Source of the DNA: Candidatus Kryptoniota bacterium
GTDB lineage: Bacteria > Bacteroidota > Ignavibacteria > Kryptoniales > Kryptoniaceae
Direction of reading: 5' to 3'
Assembly: GCA_938074445.1 (NCBI GenBank)
Contig: CALJEK010000001.1
Coordinates: 62,001 to 126,000 of the forward strand
Length of the DNA: 64,000 bases
Shown: positions 1 to 9,180 of the stretch, one piece after another
Numbering within the stretch: the first letter of the stretch is position 1
How the letters are laid out: every line of letters begins with the position of its first letter
Program-made: the position numbers and the translations under genes
The notes under the pieces: generated by a model
What the model was told of the DNA's origin: nothing
Database searches by the model: none
What the model saw: the letters and a program-made list of their open reading frames with translations, nothing else

Positions 1-528
1 AAGGCAAACATAAAATTCTTGCAGGTTGGCGAGGAAGAATTTAAAGTTTATGATGCCACCGTTAAGACAATCTATGTTAACCATCCCGGATTTACACTTG
101 GCTACAGAATAAGTTTCAATAATAAGACGGTCGTTTATATAAGCGATAATGAACCGTTTGATAGAGAGATAACACCGTATCTTTTTAACTGGGAAAAGGA
201 AGTTGTTGAAAGATTTGAAAAAATCCCAGGGGACCCGAACAAGAGAATCTTTGAATTTGTTAAAGGCGCCGATCTTTTAATCCATGACACGACTTACACA
301 CCTGAGGAATATGTTGAAAAAGTTGGCTGGGGACATTCGCACTATCTTTTCACGTTGAGAGTCGCACATGAAGGTGGTGTGAAGCGACTTTTACTTTTCC
401 ATCACGACCACACTCATACAGATAGCATGTTGGATCAGATTTTTGAACATTGTAAAAACGAGTTGAAAAAGAAAAAGTATAAATTTAACCTTCTCATCGC
501 AGCTGAGGGGATGGAAATAGAAATTTAA
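1..528 (+). CDS. MBL-fold metallo-hydrolase (5' partial)
   Basis: The reading frame is open from base 1 and enters from the left edge, so only the C-terminal part (about 175 residues) is present. The visible segment has the late motifs of a metallo-beta-lactamase-fold hydrolase: a YISDNE strand, the DLLIHDTTYTPEEY segment with a metal-ligand Asp, a GHSHYLF histidine segment, and a C-terminal LLLFHHDHTHTD motif. This pattern resembles phosphoribosyl cyclic phosphodiesterase or RNase Z-like enzymes, and several such proteins are signalling or cyclic-nucleotide phosphodiesterases. The N-terminal HxHxDH site is outside the window, so the substrate cannot be named. The next gene starts 20 bases downstream on the same strand. 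Confidence 0.75.
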   Translation, partial: KANIKFLQVGEEEFKVYDATVKTIYVNHPGFTLGYRISFNNKTVVYISDNEPFDREITPYLFNWEKEVVERFEKIPGDPNKRIFEFVKGADLLIHDTTYTPEEYVEKVGWGHSHYLFTLRVAHEGGVKRLLLFHHDHTHTDSMLDQIFEHCKNELKKKKYKFNLLIAAEGMEIEI

Positions 529-548
529 CGGCGTTGAAAGATTAAAAT

Positions 549-1043
549 ATGAGAAAAAGACATATACTGTTTCTAAGCCACGATGAGAAAGATAAGATTA
601 CGAAGTTTTTAGAAAATTCAATAGATACGAATTCTGAGTTTTATCGTAGGGCAAAGATGATTTTGCTAAAGGCGGAGGGAAAATCGCTTGAGGAGATAGC
701 AAGAGAAATTGGTCTTACCAAGCAAGCCGTTGCTTATACTATTAAACTATTCAAAAAAGAGGGTTTTAATGGCATTACGAAGAAAAGAGGGAAAAAAGAA
801 AAATTTTCGAGCGAAGACAGGCAAAAAATCATAGACCTTGTCACTCAGTTTATCCCTCTTGAGTTTGGCATTCAGAAAAGATATTGGACGTTGAGAATAA
901 TTGTAAAGGCGATGCAAAAAATCTACAATGTTAAAATTTCAGCTGGCACAGTTCGTAAAATTTTAAAAGACGCAAACATTGATCTCAAAACAATGAGAGA
1001 TAAATTTAAAAAGCAAAAATTGATTGATCATCTTAGGTCATAA
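549..1043 (+). CDS. Orphan IS630-like helix-turn-helix protein without DDE domain
   Basis: This 164-residue protein matches the DNA-binding half of IS630/Tc1-type transposases: an N-terminal HTH near residues 45-72 ([18 protein letters not shown]) and a second winged-HTH block near residues 85-150. The second block contains the familiar P-E-x-G-x(4)-YWTLRII and [17 protein letters not shown] signatures. An intact transposase would continue for about 200 residues with a DDE catalytic domain; here the frame stops cleanly and runs straight into the convergent comM gene, overlapping its 3' end by 11 bases. It may be a domesticated regulator or a fossil. No terminal inverted repeats were noticed nearby. 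Function unknown beyond probable DNA binding. Confidence 0.65.
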   Translation: MRKRHILFLSHDEKDKITKFLENSIDTNSEFYRRAKMILLKAEGKSLEEIAREIGLTKQAVAYTIKLFKKEGFNGITKKRGKKEKFSSEDRQKIIDLVTQFIPLEFGIQKRYWTLRIIVKAMQKIYNVKISAGTVRKILKDANIDLKTMRDKFKKQKLIDHLRS

Positions 1044-2580
1044 TTCCCCACAAGTTTCTATCAAGGCTACGATATTGGATTGCCTCGCTTATATGTTCTG
1101 GTTTTATATTTTCACTACCTGAGAGGTCAGCGATAGTTCTTGCAACTTTTAGTATTTTATCATAAGCGCGAGCAGAAAGACCCAATTTCGTTATCGCGTT
1201 TTTCAAAATTGCTTCCCCATCCGAATCAATCCTGCAAAATTCCCTAATTTCTCTCGTCTGCATATCAGCATTTTTGAAAAGATTTTTCCTTCCTTTAAAT
1301 CTACGTAATTGTATTTCTCTTGCCCTAATAACTCTATCCCTTATTTGCGCCGATGTTTCACCAGTTGCCTTACTTGCAAGTTCTGAATATTTAACAGCTG
1401 GAACTTCTATGTGTATATCAATTCTATCAAGCAAAGGTCCTGATATTTTCCCCATATATTTTTGAATTTGAGCCGGGGAACATGTGCACTGCTGATAAGG
1501 ATTTCCAAGATTTCCACAGGGGCAGGGATTCATCGCGCAAACAAGCATAAAGTTAGCAGGATATTCAACTGTCATTTTCGTCCTGCTTATTGTGACCCTT
1601 TTATCCTCAAGAGGTTGTCTTAAAACTTCAAGCACATTGCGATTAAACTCTGGAAGCTCATCAAGAAATAAAACCCCATGATGTGCAAGCGAAATTTCCC
1701 CGGGGCGTGGAATTGTTCCGCCACCAACAAGCGCTGAGTCTGAAATCGTATGATGGGGTGCTCTAAATGGACGAGTTGCAATAAGTGCCGTGTTGGGCGG
1801 TAAAAGTCCAGCAACCGAATGAATTTTTGTTGTCTCAAGGGCTTCCTCAAGCGTCATAGGAGGCAGTATAGTCGGGAGTCGCTTCGCAAGCATCGTTTTA
1901 CCACTTCCAGGTGGCCCGATCATTATAACATTATGTCCACCAGCTGCAGCTATTTCAAGAGCCCGTTTAACATTTTCCTGCCCTTTCACATCTGAAAAAT
2001 CAATCGTGTATTTACTTTCCTGATTGAAAATTTCATCTATGTCAATTTTAAAAGGATTCAGTAGTTGATGCTCGCCGTTTAAAAAATTAACAACCTCTGT
2101 AAGCGAACCCATCGGATAAACCTCAACCTCTGAAACTATCGCTGCTTCTTTCGCATTTTCTTTTGGAAGAATTATCCCCCTTAACCCAGAATTCTTTACA
2201 GAGATTGCAATCGGAAGAACCCCATGAACAGGTCTTAAAGTTCCGTCAAGAGCAAGCTCTCCAAGAATTACAAATTTGTCAAGTATATCTGATTGAATTT
2301 GATCGGTTGCCGATAAAATTCCAACTGCTATTGGTAAATCAAATTGCGAACCTTCTTTTTTTATGTCAGCCGGAGCTAAATTTACAGTTATCTTTTTATT
2401 TGGAAATTTGAATCCGGAGTTTTTGATCGCAGCGTTAACCCTTTCTCTACTTTCCTTCACCGAACTGTCTGGCAAACCGACGATTGTAAAAGCAAACAGT
2501 CCCTGCTCAATGTGAGTTTCAACTTTAACAGTAAAAGCATCTATCCCGTAAGTTGACGCGCTTAAAACTTGGGAAAGCAC
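1033..2580 (-). CDS. comM: YifB/ComM family Mg-chelatase-like AAA+ ATPase
   Basis: A 515-residue protein of normal length for ComM/YifB. It has an N-terminal ChlI-like domain (residues 1-170), a Walker A GPPGSGKT at 222-229, and a Walker [11 protein letters not shown]. Next comes a cysteine cluster typical of the family ([10 protein letters not shown]...CTC), then a C-terminal Mg-chelatase domain with [18 protein letters not shown]. ComM is a hexameric helicase that promotes branch migration during natural transformation in characterised bacteria. It lies 20 bases downstream of dnaB at the end of a long minus-strand run. Its 3' end overlaps the convergent HTH gene. Together with recA, cinA and dnaA in the window it hints at DNA uptake or repair capacity, which is inference. 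Confidence 0.95.
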   Translation of the reverse strand: MLSQVLSASTYGIDAFTVKVETHIEQGLFAFTIVGLPDSSVKESRERVNAAIKNSGFKFPNKKITVNLAPADIKKEGSQFDLPIAVGILSATDQIQSDILDKFVILGELALDGTLRPVHGVLPIAISVKNSGLRGIILPKENAKEAAIVSEVEVYPMGSLTEVVNFLNGEHQLLNPFKIDIDEIFNQESKYTIDFSDVKGQENVKRALEIAAAGGHNVIMIGPPGSGKTMLAKRLPTILPPMTLEEALETTKIHSVAGLLPPNTALIATRPFRAPHHTISDSALVGGGTIPRPGEISLAHHGVLFLDELPEFNRNVLEVLRQPLEDKRVTISRTKMTVEYPANFMLVCAMNPCPCGNLGNPYQQCTCSPAQIQKYMGKISGPLLDRIDIHIEVPAVKYSELASKATGETSAQIRDRVIRAREIQLRRFKGRKNLFKNADMQTREIREFCRIDSDGEAILKNAITKLGLSARAYDKILKVARTIADLSGSENIKPEHISEAIQYRSLDRNLWGIMT

Positions 2581-2600
2581 TATTTTAACCAGATTTTATT

Positions 2601-4076
2601 TTAAAATATCGGTTTAACTGTGGATTCACCTAAACCGTACTCGCCCTCTGGAGCTCTTCTAATTTCAAGTTGTGCAAATTTCGTCGAATGTTTAAGGAAA
2701 CTTAGTCTGACGGTTCCAAGAGGTCCGTTTCTCTGTTTGCTTATAATTATCTCGGCTGTTCCCTCTGTTGGTGTCCCATCTTCATAAACAGTTATACCAT
2801 AGTATTCAGGTCTGTGAACAAAAATAACAACATCAGCGTCTTGTTCTAATGAACCGCTCTCACGCAAATCAGAAAGAAGAGGTCTTTTATCGCTTCTTTC
2901 CTCCACCGCCCTTCTTAATTGTGAAAGTGCAATCACCGGGATTTCAAGTTCTTTAGCAAGGCTTTTCAATGCTCTTGAGATCATCGAAATCTCTCGCTCT
3001 CTGGACTCAGCCTTCGGAGGTTGCATCAGTTGAAGATAATCAACAATTATAAGACCGATGTCATGTTCTGATTTCAAACGTCTCGCTTTCGCCCTAAGTT
3101 CAAGTGTGCTTAATGCAGGGGTATCATCGATAAAAATCGGTGCTTCGCTTATCCTCCCAACAAATCCAGCAATTTTCTGCCATTCATCACCAGACAATTT
3201 CCCCGTCCTTAAATCATGCATATTAACATTTGCTTCCATTGAAATTAACCTTAACACAATTTGTTCCAAAGACATCTCAAGTGAAAATATCCCCACAGGC
3301 ACTTTATCTATAACAGCAGCATTCCTCGCAATTGAAAGAGCAAATGCCGTCTTGCCCATTCCAGGTCTTCCAGCAATTATTATCAGATCTGACTTCTGAA
3401 ACCCACCAGTATAAGCATCGATTTCTGGAAATCCGCTTGATACACCTGTGAGATGTATCTTTTCCCTATTTATTGCCTCGTATTTTTCAAGCACCTGTTT
3501 AAGCGCTTTTTTAAAATCTGTGATATCAGATTTAAATTTTTCAGCTGAAATTTCAAACAATTTCCTCTCCGCAAAATCAAGTAACTCAAACGCATCGGCA
3601 TCTTCTTTAAAGGCGGAATTTGCCAGCGCATTTGACATTTTTATAATCTCGCGCAAAACGTATTTATCATGTATAACTTTGGCATACTCTTCAACATTCG
3701 CAGACGTTGCAACCGCATTTGAAATTTCTGTAAGATATGCAGCACCGCCAACTTTTTCAAGCAGTCCCTTTTTCTTCAACTCTTGATTCAGGATGAAAAG
3801 ATCAACGGATTTCCCCGCTTCGAAAAGTTCAACAATAGTTTCAAAAATTATTTGATGCTCTTCTTTATAGAAGCATTCTGGCTTTAAAATCTCAAAAACA
3901 TTTGGAATGCAGTCAGGATCAATTATCATAGCAGAAAGAACCGCGACTTCAAACTCCAGGGCTTGCGGTAAAACTTTTTGAACAACCTCTTTAGGTTCAG
4001 GAATAGAAGTTAGTTTATAATCTTTGGTTATCTTCTCAAGTGGGAACTCATGTCTTAATCCTTTTTCGATTCCCAT
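2601..4076 (-). CDS. dnaB: Replicative DNA helicase DnaB
   Basis: This 491-residue protein has the two DnaB domains: an N-terminal helical primase-interaction domain (about residues 38-140, beginning with the ALEFEVAVLSAMI segment) and a RecA-like ATPase domain from about 205. The Walker A is GRPGMGKT at 236-243, followed by GIFSLEMS and the Walker B LIIVDYLQLM. C-terminal motifs SQLRRAVEER and DLRESGSLEQDADVV are textbook for DnaB. No intein is present. About 37 extra residues precede the first domain, and no clear Shine-Dalgarno precedes the chosen ATG, so the start may be slightly off. It lies 13 bases after the uracil-DNA glycosylase gene. Confidence 0.97.
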   Translation of the reverse strand: MGIEKGLRHEFPLEKITKDYKLTSIPEPKEVVQKVLPQALEFEVAVLSAMIIDPDCIPNVFEILKPECFYKEEHQIIFETIVELFEAGKSVDLFILNQELKKKGLLEKVGGAAYLTEISNAVATSANVEEYAKVIHDKYVLREIIKMSNALANSAFKEDADAFELLDFAERKLFEISAEKFKSDITDFKKALKQVLEKYEAINREKIHLTGVSSGFPEIDAYTGGFQKSDLIIIAGRPGMGKTAFALSIARNAAVIDKVPVGIFSLEMSLEQIVLRLISMEANVNMHDLRTGKLSGDEWQKIAGFVGRISEAPIFIDDTPALSTLELRAKARRLKSEHDIGLIIVDYLQLMQPPKAESREREISMISRALKSLAKELEIPVIALSQLRRAVEERSDKRPLLSDLRESGSLEQDADVVIFVHRPEYYGITVYEDGTPTEGTAEIIISKQRNGPLGTVRLSFLKHSTKFAQLEIRRAPEGEYGLGESTVKPIF

Positions 4077-4089
4077 GGTTTAAAATTTT

Positions 4090-4818
4090 TTATTTTTGCA
4101 AAAAAATTTCCTTAGCCCTGCGCAAATCCTCAAGAAGAAGTCGCTTCCACTGCTGATTTCTCAAAACAGCTGCGGGATGATATGTTGCTATTATTTTCAT
4201 CCCACGCCATTCAAAAACCTGACCACGAAGGGAGCCAAGAGATGCGCTCGTTTTTAAAAGCGTTTGCACAGGGAAACGACCAAGCGAAACAATTAATTTC
4301 GGTTTTATTATTTCAAGCTGCTTTACTAAATATGGACTGCAAGCCTCTATCTCGGAGGGAAGCGGGTCACGATTTCCAGGCGGACGACATTTTAAAACAT
4401 TGCAGATGTAAACTTCATCTCTTCTAAAACCAACGCTTGCGAGAAGCTGATTTAAAAGTTGCCCAGCTCTACCAACAAACGGTTCGCCTTGTAAATCTTC
4501 TTCCGCCCCAGGAGCCTCACCAATGAAAACAACCTCAGATTTATGATTTCCAACCCCAAAAACAAAATTAGTCCTCGTCTTGCCAAGCGGGCATTTAACG
4601 CAATTTTTTATTTTCGCCTCAAGCTCATCAAGTGTTTTCGACTCAACCCAGCTCGGAGCAACACCAAATTGTTCACCGCTAACATCTTTTTCAACGGGTG
4701 ATTGCTCTTGCTCGCTGGATGATTGTTTCGGCAAGATTATTTCATCTCCAAATAAACTTTCCTGCTGTATTAAGTAACGCTTCGCATCATCTAAAATTTT
4801 CTTTACTTCCTTTTTCAT
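4090..4818 (-). CDS. Family 4 uracil-DNA glycosylase, [4Fe-4S] type
   Basis: A 242-residue enzyme that removes uracil arising from cytosine deamination. The glycosylase fold starts near residue 65 and carries four spaced cysteines expected to hold a [4Fe-4S] cluster (C73, C76, C144, C160). The catalytic motif A is GEAPGAEED (100-108) and motif B is HPAAVLRN. The first 60 residues are a polar, Gln/Ser/Glu-rich extension that looks disordered. Family 4 enzymes are common in thermophiles and in many mesophilic bacteria. Its ATG overlaps the coaBC stop by 4 bases, indicating translational coupling, and dnaB follows 13 bases later. Confidence 0.93.
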   Translation of the reverse strand: MKKEVKKILDDAKRYLIQQESLFGDEIILPKQSSSEQEQSPVEKDVSGEQFGVAPSWVESKTLDELEAKIKNCVKCPLGKTRTNFVFGVGNHKSEVVFIGEAPGAEEDLQGEPFVGRAGQLLNQLLASVGFRRDEVYICNVLKCRPPGNRDPLPSEIEACSPYLVKQLEIIKPKLIVSLGRFPVQTLLKTSASLGSLRGQVFEWRGMKIIATYHPAAVLRNQQWKRLLLEDLRRAKEIFLQK

Positions 4819-6047
4819 CCTTCAACTTTAACTTTTTTAAAAATTAGCGAAACCTTATCAAGAATTTTATGGGCAACCTCATACTTCGTCATCTTTGGTA
4901 AATTCTCCACTTCACCATCTTTTGAAATTATAGTTACAATGTTGGTATCATATCCAAACCCAGAGCCTTCACCTATTGTGTTAAGAACGATGAGGTCAAG
5001 ATTTTTTTGTTTCAATTTTTTAATTGCGTTCTCAAAAGCGTTATCGGTTTCAAGCGCAAACCCAACGAGTATTTGTCTTTTTTTATGCTCTCCAAGATAT
5101 TTAAGAATATCTTTTGTTTTTTTCAACTTTAATTCGACCATTTCATCAGATAAATCTTCCTTCTTCAATTTTTTTTCAAATCTCCGAACAGGAGCATAAT
5201 CAGCAACTGCAGCTGACATTATTACCGCATCAACTTGATCATAAAACTCGACCACCGCATCAAACATTTGATCCGCTGTTACAACATCAATTCTTTTGAC
5301 ATTTTTAGGTGTGTTAAGATTTGTTGGACCTGTAACCAATATCACCTCAGCCCCGCGATGCGCAGATGCCTTTGCGATTTCAAATCCCATCTTCCCAGAT
5401 GACCAGTTTCCTATGAAACGGACTGGATCGATCGGCTCATAAGTTGGTCCGGCTGTGACAAGTATTTTCTTCCCCTTTAAATCAAATTTAACCCCAGCAA
5501 AAAAATCTTTAATGAATTCAATTATCCTCTCGGGCTCAGCCATCCTTCCAACTCCAACAAGACCACTCGCAAGCTCTCCCTCCTCCGGTTCTATAATCAG
5601 GCAACCGAACTCCCTTAAAATTTTTAAATTCCTTTGGGTAATTTCGTTTAAATACATATCAACATCCATCGCAGGTGCAAGAACAAGAGGACATCTTATA
5701 GCAAGAACAAGCGAAGTTAAAAAATTATCCGCGATTCCATGAGCAATTTTCGCAATTGTATTAGCTGACGCTGGAGCTATGAGCATAAGATCAGCCCATA
5801 GAGCAAGGTCAATATGTTTTGTCCCTATATCTGTTCCCTCATGAGTTGAGGAAGGAAACATTTCAACGATCACCTCATTCCCCGAAAGAGTCGAAAATGT
5901 TAAAGGAGCTACAAACTGTGTTGCCGATGGGGTCATAACAACCTTTACATCTGCACCAAGCTTTTTCAAACCACGAACAACATAACAAGTTTTGTAAGCA
6001 GAAATCCCACCAGTTACACCGACAATTATCTTTTTATCCTTAAGCAT
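4815..6047 (-). CDS. coaBC: Bifunctional phosphopantothenoylcysteine decarboxylase/synthetase
   Basis: A 410-residue fused CoaC-CoaB enzyme that conjugates cysteine to 4'-phosphopantothenate and decarboxylates the product in coenzyme A synthesis. The N-terminal flavoprotein half (residues 1-180) begins IIVGVTGGISAYK and contains TKHIDLALWAD with the catalytic His, the PASANTIAKIAHGIADN loop and PAMDVDMY. The CoaB half starts near 187 with KKILVTAGPTYEPID, followed by GNWSSGKMG, SAAVADYAP and the Lys-rich catalytic loop. Length is normal. The ATG is preceded by a weak CAGG-like ribosome site; about 108 bases separate it from the upstream glycosyltransferase stop. Confidence 0.97.
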   Translation of the reverse strand: MLKDKKIIVGVTGGISAYKTCYVVRGLKKLGADVKVVMTPSATQFVAPLTFSTLSGNEVIVEMFPSSTHEGTDIGTKHIDLALWADLMLIAPASANTIAKIAHGIADNFLTSLVLAIRCPLVLAPAMDVDMYLNEITQRNLKILREFGCLIIEPEEGELASGLVGVGRMAEPERIIEFIKDFFAGVKFDLKGKKILVTAGPTYEPIDPVRFIGNWSSGKMGFEIAKASAHRGAEVILVTGPTNLNTPKNVKRIDVVTADQMFDAVVEFYDQVDAVIMSAAVADYAPVRRFEKKLKKEDLSDEMVELKLKKTKDILKYLGEHKKRQILVGFALETDNAFENAIKKLKQKNLDLIVLNTIGEGSGFGYDTNIVTIISKDGEVENLPKMTKYEVAHKILDKVSLIFKKVKVEG

Positions 6048-6155
6048 TTGACCTGAAAAATAAAAATTTATTTGTCAAATCACTTATTCCCAACAATCAA
6101 AATTTATAAAAATTTTTTTAAAAACAAATCGGAAAAATCGAAAGATAAACCGACT

Positions 6156-7322
6156 TTAATCTCGCCCCGCTTTTTGGCTCAAAATTTTTACCGCAAGCTC
6201 GTAAACTCCATCAACTTTTATATCATTTATATCACCAGTTTCCGACCAAATAAAAAATTTATTTTCATTAAGTGGAGACCATTGATATGGATTCGTTGGA
6301 CCAAAGAGGGAAATGACAGGTGTTTTTGTTGCCCCTGCAACGTGCATTATCCCCGTGTCGTTTGTAATAAAAAGATCGATCGACTCGATAACCGAAACTA
6401 TTCTACTAATCTTTTCATTCCTCAAAATAAGATATTCTATTTTGCCATCGATTTGTTTTCTCATCCTTTCAACAGGTTCGTCATCCATTGGTCCCGCCGT
6501 TATCAAGGTTAAAGCGTTGAATTTCTCTGCAAGTTTAATGGCAACCTCTGCAAAATTACCCGCATCCCATCTGTTTTTTACTTTTCCCGCACCTGGATGA
6601 TAGCCGATAAAAACATTAAAATCTTTTGCCCCACTCAAAAAATTAATTGCAAATTCTCTATCTTCATCAAAATACGGTATGACATAACTTAAATCCTCTG
6701 TGTCAATCCCAAATGGTCTTACGATATCGAGATTTCGTTTTGTCTGATGTTTTCTTTCTTCATTTCTCCAGTCGAGTTCAACCTGATAATTGAAAAGAAA
6801 TGCGGTTGGGTTTTCCTTTCCGTTAAGCGAAGCAGGACCTATCCTAATTCTTGCTTTTGAAATATAAGCAATCAAATTACTTGTCGTTGAAATTGAAACA
6901 GTTACGGGAACAATAGCGATATCAAAGCCCGCTTTTATGCCTTTTATAAATTTAAAAAAACTTGATGGCGACTTTAAAAATTTAACTTTATCGAAGTTTA
7001 AAATCTCGTCAATAAAGGGGTTATCTTTTACAACCTCATAATTCACAGGACTTGTGACAAGCGTAATCTTTGCGTTTGGAAATTTCTGACGAAGCGCTCT
7101 AAACAAAGGGACGGCACAAAGCATATCGCCAAGCTGATTGTGTTGCCTCACAATTAAGATTTTCTTTATCTCGCCGAAATCAATATTTGTTTTTTCAGAT
7201 TTATCAATCCTTACAAAGGTTTGATTTTTAAAAAATTGCCTTAGAAACTTAACGAGGAAGTTTTTTACTCTTTTGTTCCTAAATGGATCAATTTTAGGAA
7301 GGAGCTTTTCAATGCTTTTCAT
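6156..7322 (-). CDS. Glycosyltransferase family 9 (heptosyltransferase-like)
   Basis: A 388-residue GT-B fold enzyme of the ADP-heptose:LPS heptosyltransferase family. The N-terminal domain opens with ILIVRQHNQLGDMLCAVPLFRAL, matching the family's R-x-x-x-x-GD acceptor-side motif. The C-terminal nucleotide-sugar domain has GYHPGAGK and FITNDTGIMHVAGATKTP...LFGPTNP, the family signature. It probably adds a sugar during cell-envelope glycan assembly on the cytosolic face of the membrane; the exact donor and acceptor cannot be read. Its ATG overlaps the stop of the 52-aa membrane peptide gene (ATGA), so the two are coupled. A second family-9 gene lies at 56903-57952. Confidence 0.88.
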   Translation of the reverse strand: MKSIEKLLPKIDPFRNKRVKNFLVKFLRQFFKNQTFVRIDKSEKTNIDFGEIKKILIVRQHNQLGDMLCAVPLFRALRQKFPNAKITLVTSPVNYEVVKDNPFIDEILNFDKVKFLKSPSSFFKFIKGIKAGFDIAIVPVTVSISTTSNLIAYISKARIRIGPASLNGKENPTAFLFNYQVELDWRNEERKHQTKRNLDIVRPFGIDTEDLSYVIPYFDEDREFAINFLSGAKDFNVFIGYHPGAGKVKNRWDAGNFAEVAIKLAEKFNALTLITAGPMDDEPVERMRKQIDGKIEYLILRNEKISRIVSVIESIDLFITNDTGIMHVAGATKTPVISLFGPTNPYQWSPLNENKFFIWSETGDINDIKVDGVYELAVKILSQKAGRD

Positions 7323-7477
7323 TTTATTTCTTCATAATCGGTATCTTTTAGCTCGTTTATCTTCCTCTTCTTCAGTTCACGCTCAAGTTCATCAACCTTG
7401 CTTTTATAATGAATGAAAACCTTGTAAAACTTGTAGGCTATGTAAATAAGTAAAAGTATAATTAGTAATCTAAGCAT
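7319..7477 (-). CDS. 52-aa single-pass membrane microprotein
   Basis: A short gene encoding 52 residues: a hydrophobic N-terminal segment (residues 2-20, LRLLIILLLIYIAYKFYKV) followed by a charged, probably helical tail rich in Lys and Glu (HYKSKVDELERELKKRKI). A good ribosome site (GAGGT) sits six bases before the ATG, 9 bases separate it from the folK fusion stop, and its TGA overlaps the ATG of the glycosyltransferase. These spacing features support real translation. The pattern resembles small membrane proteins seen next to envelope genes in Bacteroidota, but I do not recognise a named family and assign no function. Confidence 0.7.
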   Translation of the reverse strand: MLRLLIILLLIYIAYKFYKVFIHYKSKVDELERELKKRKINELKDTDYEEIK

Positions 7478-7486
7478 ATTTCTACC

Positions 7487-8650
7487 TCATCTTTTTGCGG
7501 GATTGTAGTATTCAAAGTAAGATTTTCTCGGGCTTAAAATTTTGCTTATCAAATCCTCAAAATCTTCTTTGCTGTTGACGAAATCAATTTCGGTAGCATT
7601 TATAACAAGCACAGGGGATTTTTTATACTGATTAAAGAAAAATTCATTATATGCTTCAAATAGTTCGCGGATATAGTCTTCACTTATGTTTTTTTCAAAT
7701 GGTCGCCCACGTTTTCTGATATTAAACATCAACCTCTCAACGCTGGATTGAAGATAAATCACAAGATCTGGCGCAGGTATATTTTTTTCAAGCATGTTTA
7801 CAAGCATCTCATAAAGCTTAAGTTCATCGCCTTTCAAATTAATATGTGCAAAAATTTTATCTTTGTCAAAGATATAATCTGTTATCAAATACTCATGAAA
7901 CAAATCCCTCTGCAGAAGTTCCAGCTGTTGTTGATATCTGCTTAAAAGGAAAAATATCTGTGTTTGAAAAGCGTATCTTTCCCTATTCTGATAAAATTTT
8001 TCAAGAAATGGGTTCTCATAGTATTGTTCGAGTACAACCTTAGCATTGAGGCGTTCGCCGAGCATTTTTGCAAGTGAGGTTTTCCCTGCCCCAATTACTC
8101 CCTCAATTGCTATATATCTTACTTCCTTCACTTCTGGTCCTATTATTTTTTCAAAATTTATTTTCTCAGGGATGTGGATCACTTTTGCTGTATCCTTGCA
8201 CTCAATTAAGAGTTCAGAAATGCTTTTTTTAAAAAGCGGATGGATAACCCTCGGGGCAATCTCGCTAAGTGGTATCAGGACAAAGCGACGGTTGTGCATA
8301 TCTGGATGCGGAATTTTAAGCTCCTCACTTGAAATCACAACATCGCCATATAAAAGAATATCAATATCAATTTCACGCTCAGCCCACCTTTCACGAACCT
8401 GACGCCCAAGCTTTGCCTCTATTGATTTGCACCTTTTAAAAAGCTCGGTTGGGCTCAGCTCTGTAAATATCTCAACCACAATGTTTACAAACCATGGCTG
8501 ATCTTTTTTCCCATACGGCTCAGTTTCGTAAAGCGAGGAAATTTTGGTTACTTTCGTCCTCGGTAGCTTCGATAGAGAAACAAGGGATTTTTTTATGTAT
8601 TCAATCCTATCGCCAATGTTTGAACCTATGCTAAGGTACGCAAATGGCAT
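7487..8650 (-). CDS. folK: FolK-deoxynucleoside kinase fusion
   Basis: Two enzymes in one 387-residue chain. Residues 1-165 are 6-hydroxymethyl-7,8-dihydropterin pyrophosphokinase: YLSIGSNIGDR, YETEPYGKKDQPWFVN, and ERWAEREIDIDILLYGD with PHPDMHNRRFVL. Residues 178-387 are a deoxyadenosine/deoxyguanosine kinase-type deoxynucleoside kinase: Walker A GVIGAGKT at 184-191, a DYIFDKDKIFA segment and a lid RGRPFEK. The frame is open upstream to 8713, but that would overlap folB by 53 bases and adds no domain residues; the ATG at 8650 begins MPFAYLSIG, exactly at the FolK domain, so I chose it. It follows folB by 10 bases. The fusion joins folate synthesis to nucleotide salvage on one transcript. 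Confidence 0.92.
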   Translation of the reverse strand: MPFAYLSIGSNIGDRIEYIKKSLVSLSKLPRTKVTKISSLYETEPYGKKDQPWFVNIVVEIFTELSPTELFKRCKSIEAKLGRQVRERWAEREIDIDILLYGDVVISSEELKIPHPDMHNRRFVLIPLSEIAPRVIHPLFKKSISELLIECKDTAKVIHIPEKINFEKIIGPEVKEVRYIAIEGVIGAGKTSLAKMLGERLNAKVVLEQYYENPFLEKFYQNRERYAFQTQIFFLLSRYQQQLELLQRDLFHEYLITDYIFDKDKIFAHINLKGDELKLYEMLVNMLEKNIPAPDLVIYLQSSVERLMFNIRKRGRPFEKNISEDYIRELFEAYNEFFFNQYKKSPVLVINATEIDFVNSKEDFEDLISKILSPRKSYFEYYNPAKR

Positions 8651-8660
8651 CGATATCAGT

Positions 8661-9026
8661 TTAATCTTTTTTAATTTCAACTTCCACCTCAACGCAATCG
8701 ACAACACCACCAACAGGAGGGGATGGTTTGCGAACCCTAACTATGACTTTTTGAACTTTCTCAAATTTTTTAATTAAACCATCGGCAATTCTATATGCAA
8801 GCGATTCAATTAAATAGAATTTTTTTTCGGTTATCAGATCTTTTAAAAAGTTATAAACTTGTTCGTAATCAACTGTGCTTTTAAGTGAATCGGTCAACAT
8901 AACATTTGAAATATCACAATAAAGTTCAACATCAACTTCAAACTTTCCACCAGAATTTTGTTCTGATGCATATACCCCGTGGTAACCGTAAAAGATCGCA
9001 TTTTTAATTCTTATAATTCCAGTCAT
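8661..9026 (-). CDS. folB: Dihydroneopterin aldolase
   Basis: A 121-residue protein matching FolB in length and motifs: IIRIKNAIFYGYHGVYASEQ with the family's YGYHGV strand, the STVDYEQVY segment with the pterin-binding Tyr, LIESLAYRIADG carrying the conserved Glu, and VIVRVRKPSPP near the C-terminus. It cleaves dihydroneopterin to 6-hydroxymethyl-dihydropterin and glycolaldehyde, the substrate of FolK encoded 10 bases downstream. It is the first gene of the minus-strand run reaching comM. The 154 bases upstream, shared with the divergent Cys-rich gene, should hold its promoter, but I could not pick a convincing one. Confidence 0.95.
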   Translation of the reverse strand: MTGIIRIKNAIFYGYHGVYASEQNSGGKFEVDVELYCDISNVMLTDSLKSTVDYEQVYNFLKDLITEKKFYLIESLAYRIADGLIKKFEKVQKVIVRVRKPSPPVGGVVDCVEVEVEIKKD

Positions 9027-9180
9027 ACTTCAATGGTATCAGAAAAATTTTTGTCAAAAATATATCAAATAAAATTTGCAATTTCAAACCTAAGCAACAA
9101 CAACTTCCCTGGCATAATTTAACTTGATTTTCTCCAAAAAAGTTTTCAAAATATACTTGTAAAAAAAATGGAGATTTACC

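Noticed and set aside
6072-6512. 146-residue open frame on the plus strand
   Set aside because: Antisense to the glycosyltransferase gene, no ribosome site, no recognisable domain, skewed composition.
8651-8713. Extended start of folK fusion overlapping folB
   Set aside because: Adds 21 residues with no domain content; ATG 8650 matches the FolK N-terminus.
9109-9126. TGGCAT-like sequence as another sigma-54 promoter before the Cys-rich gene
   Set aside because: The -12 element and GG-GC spacing are wrong.
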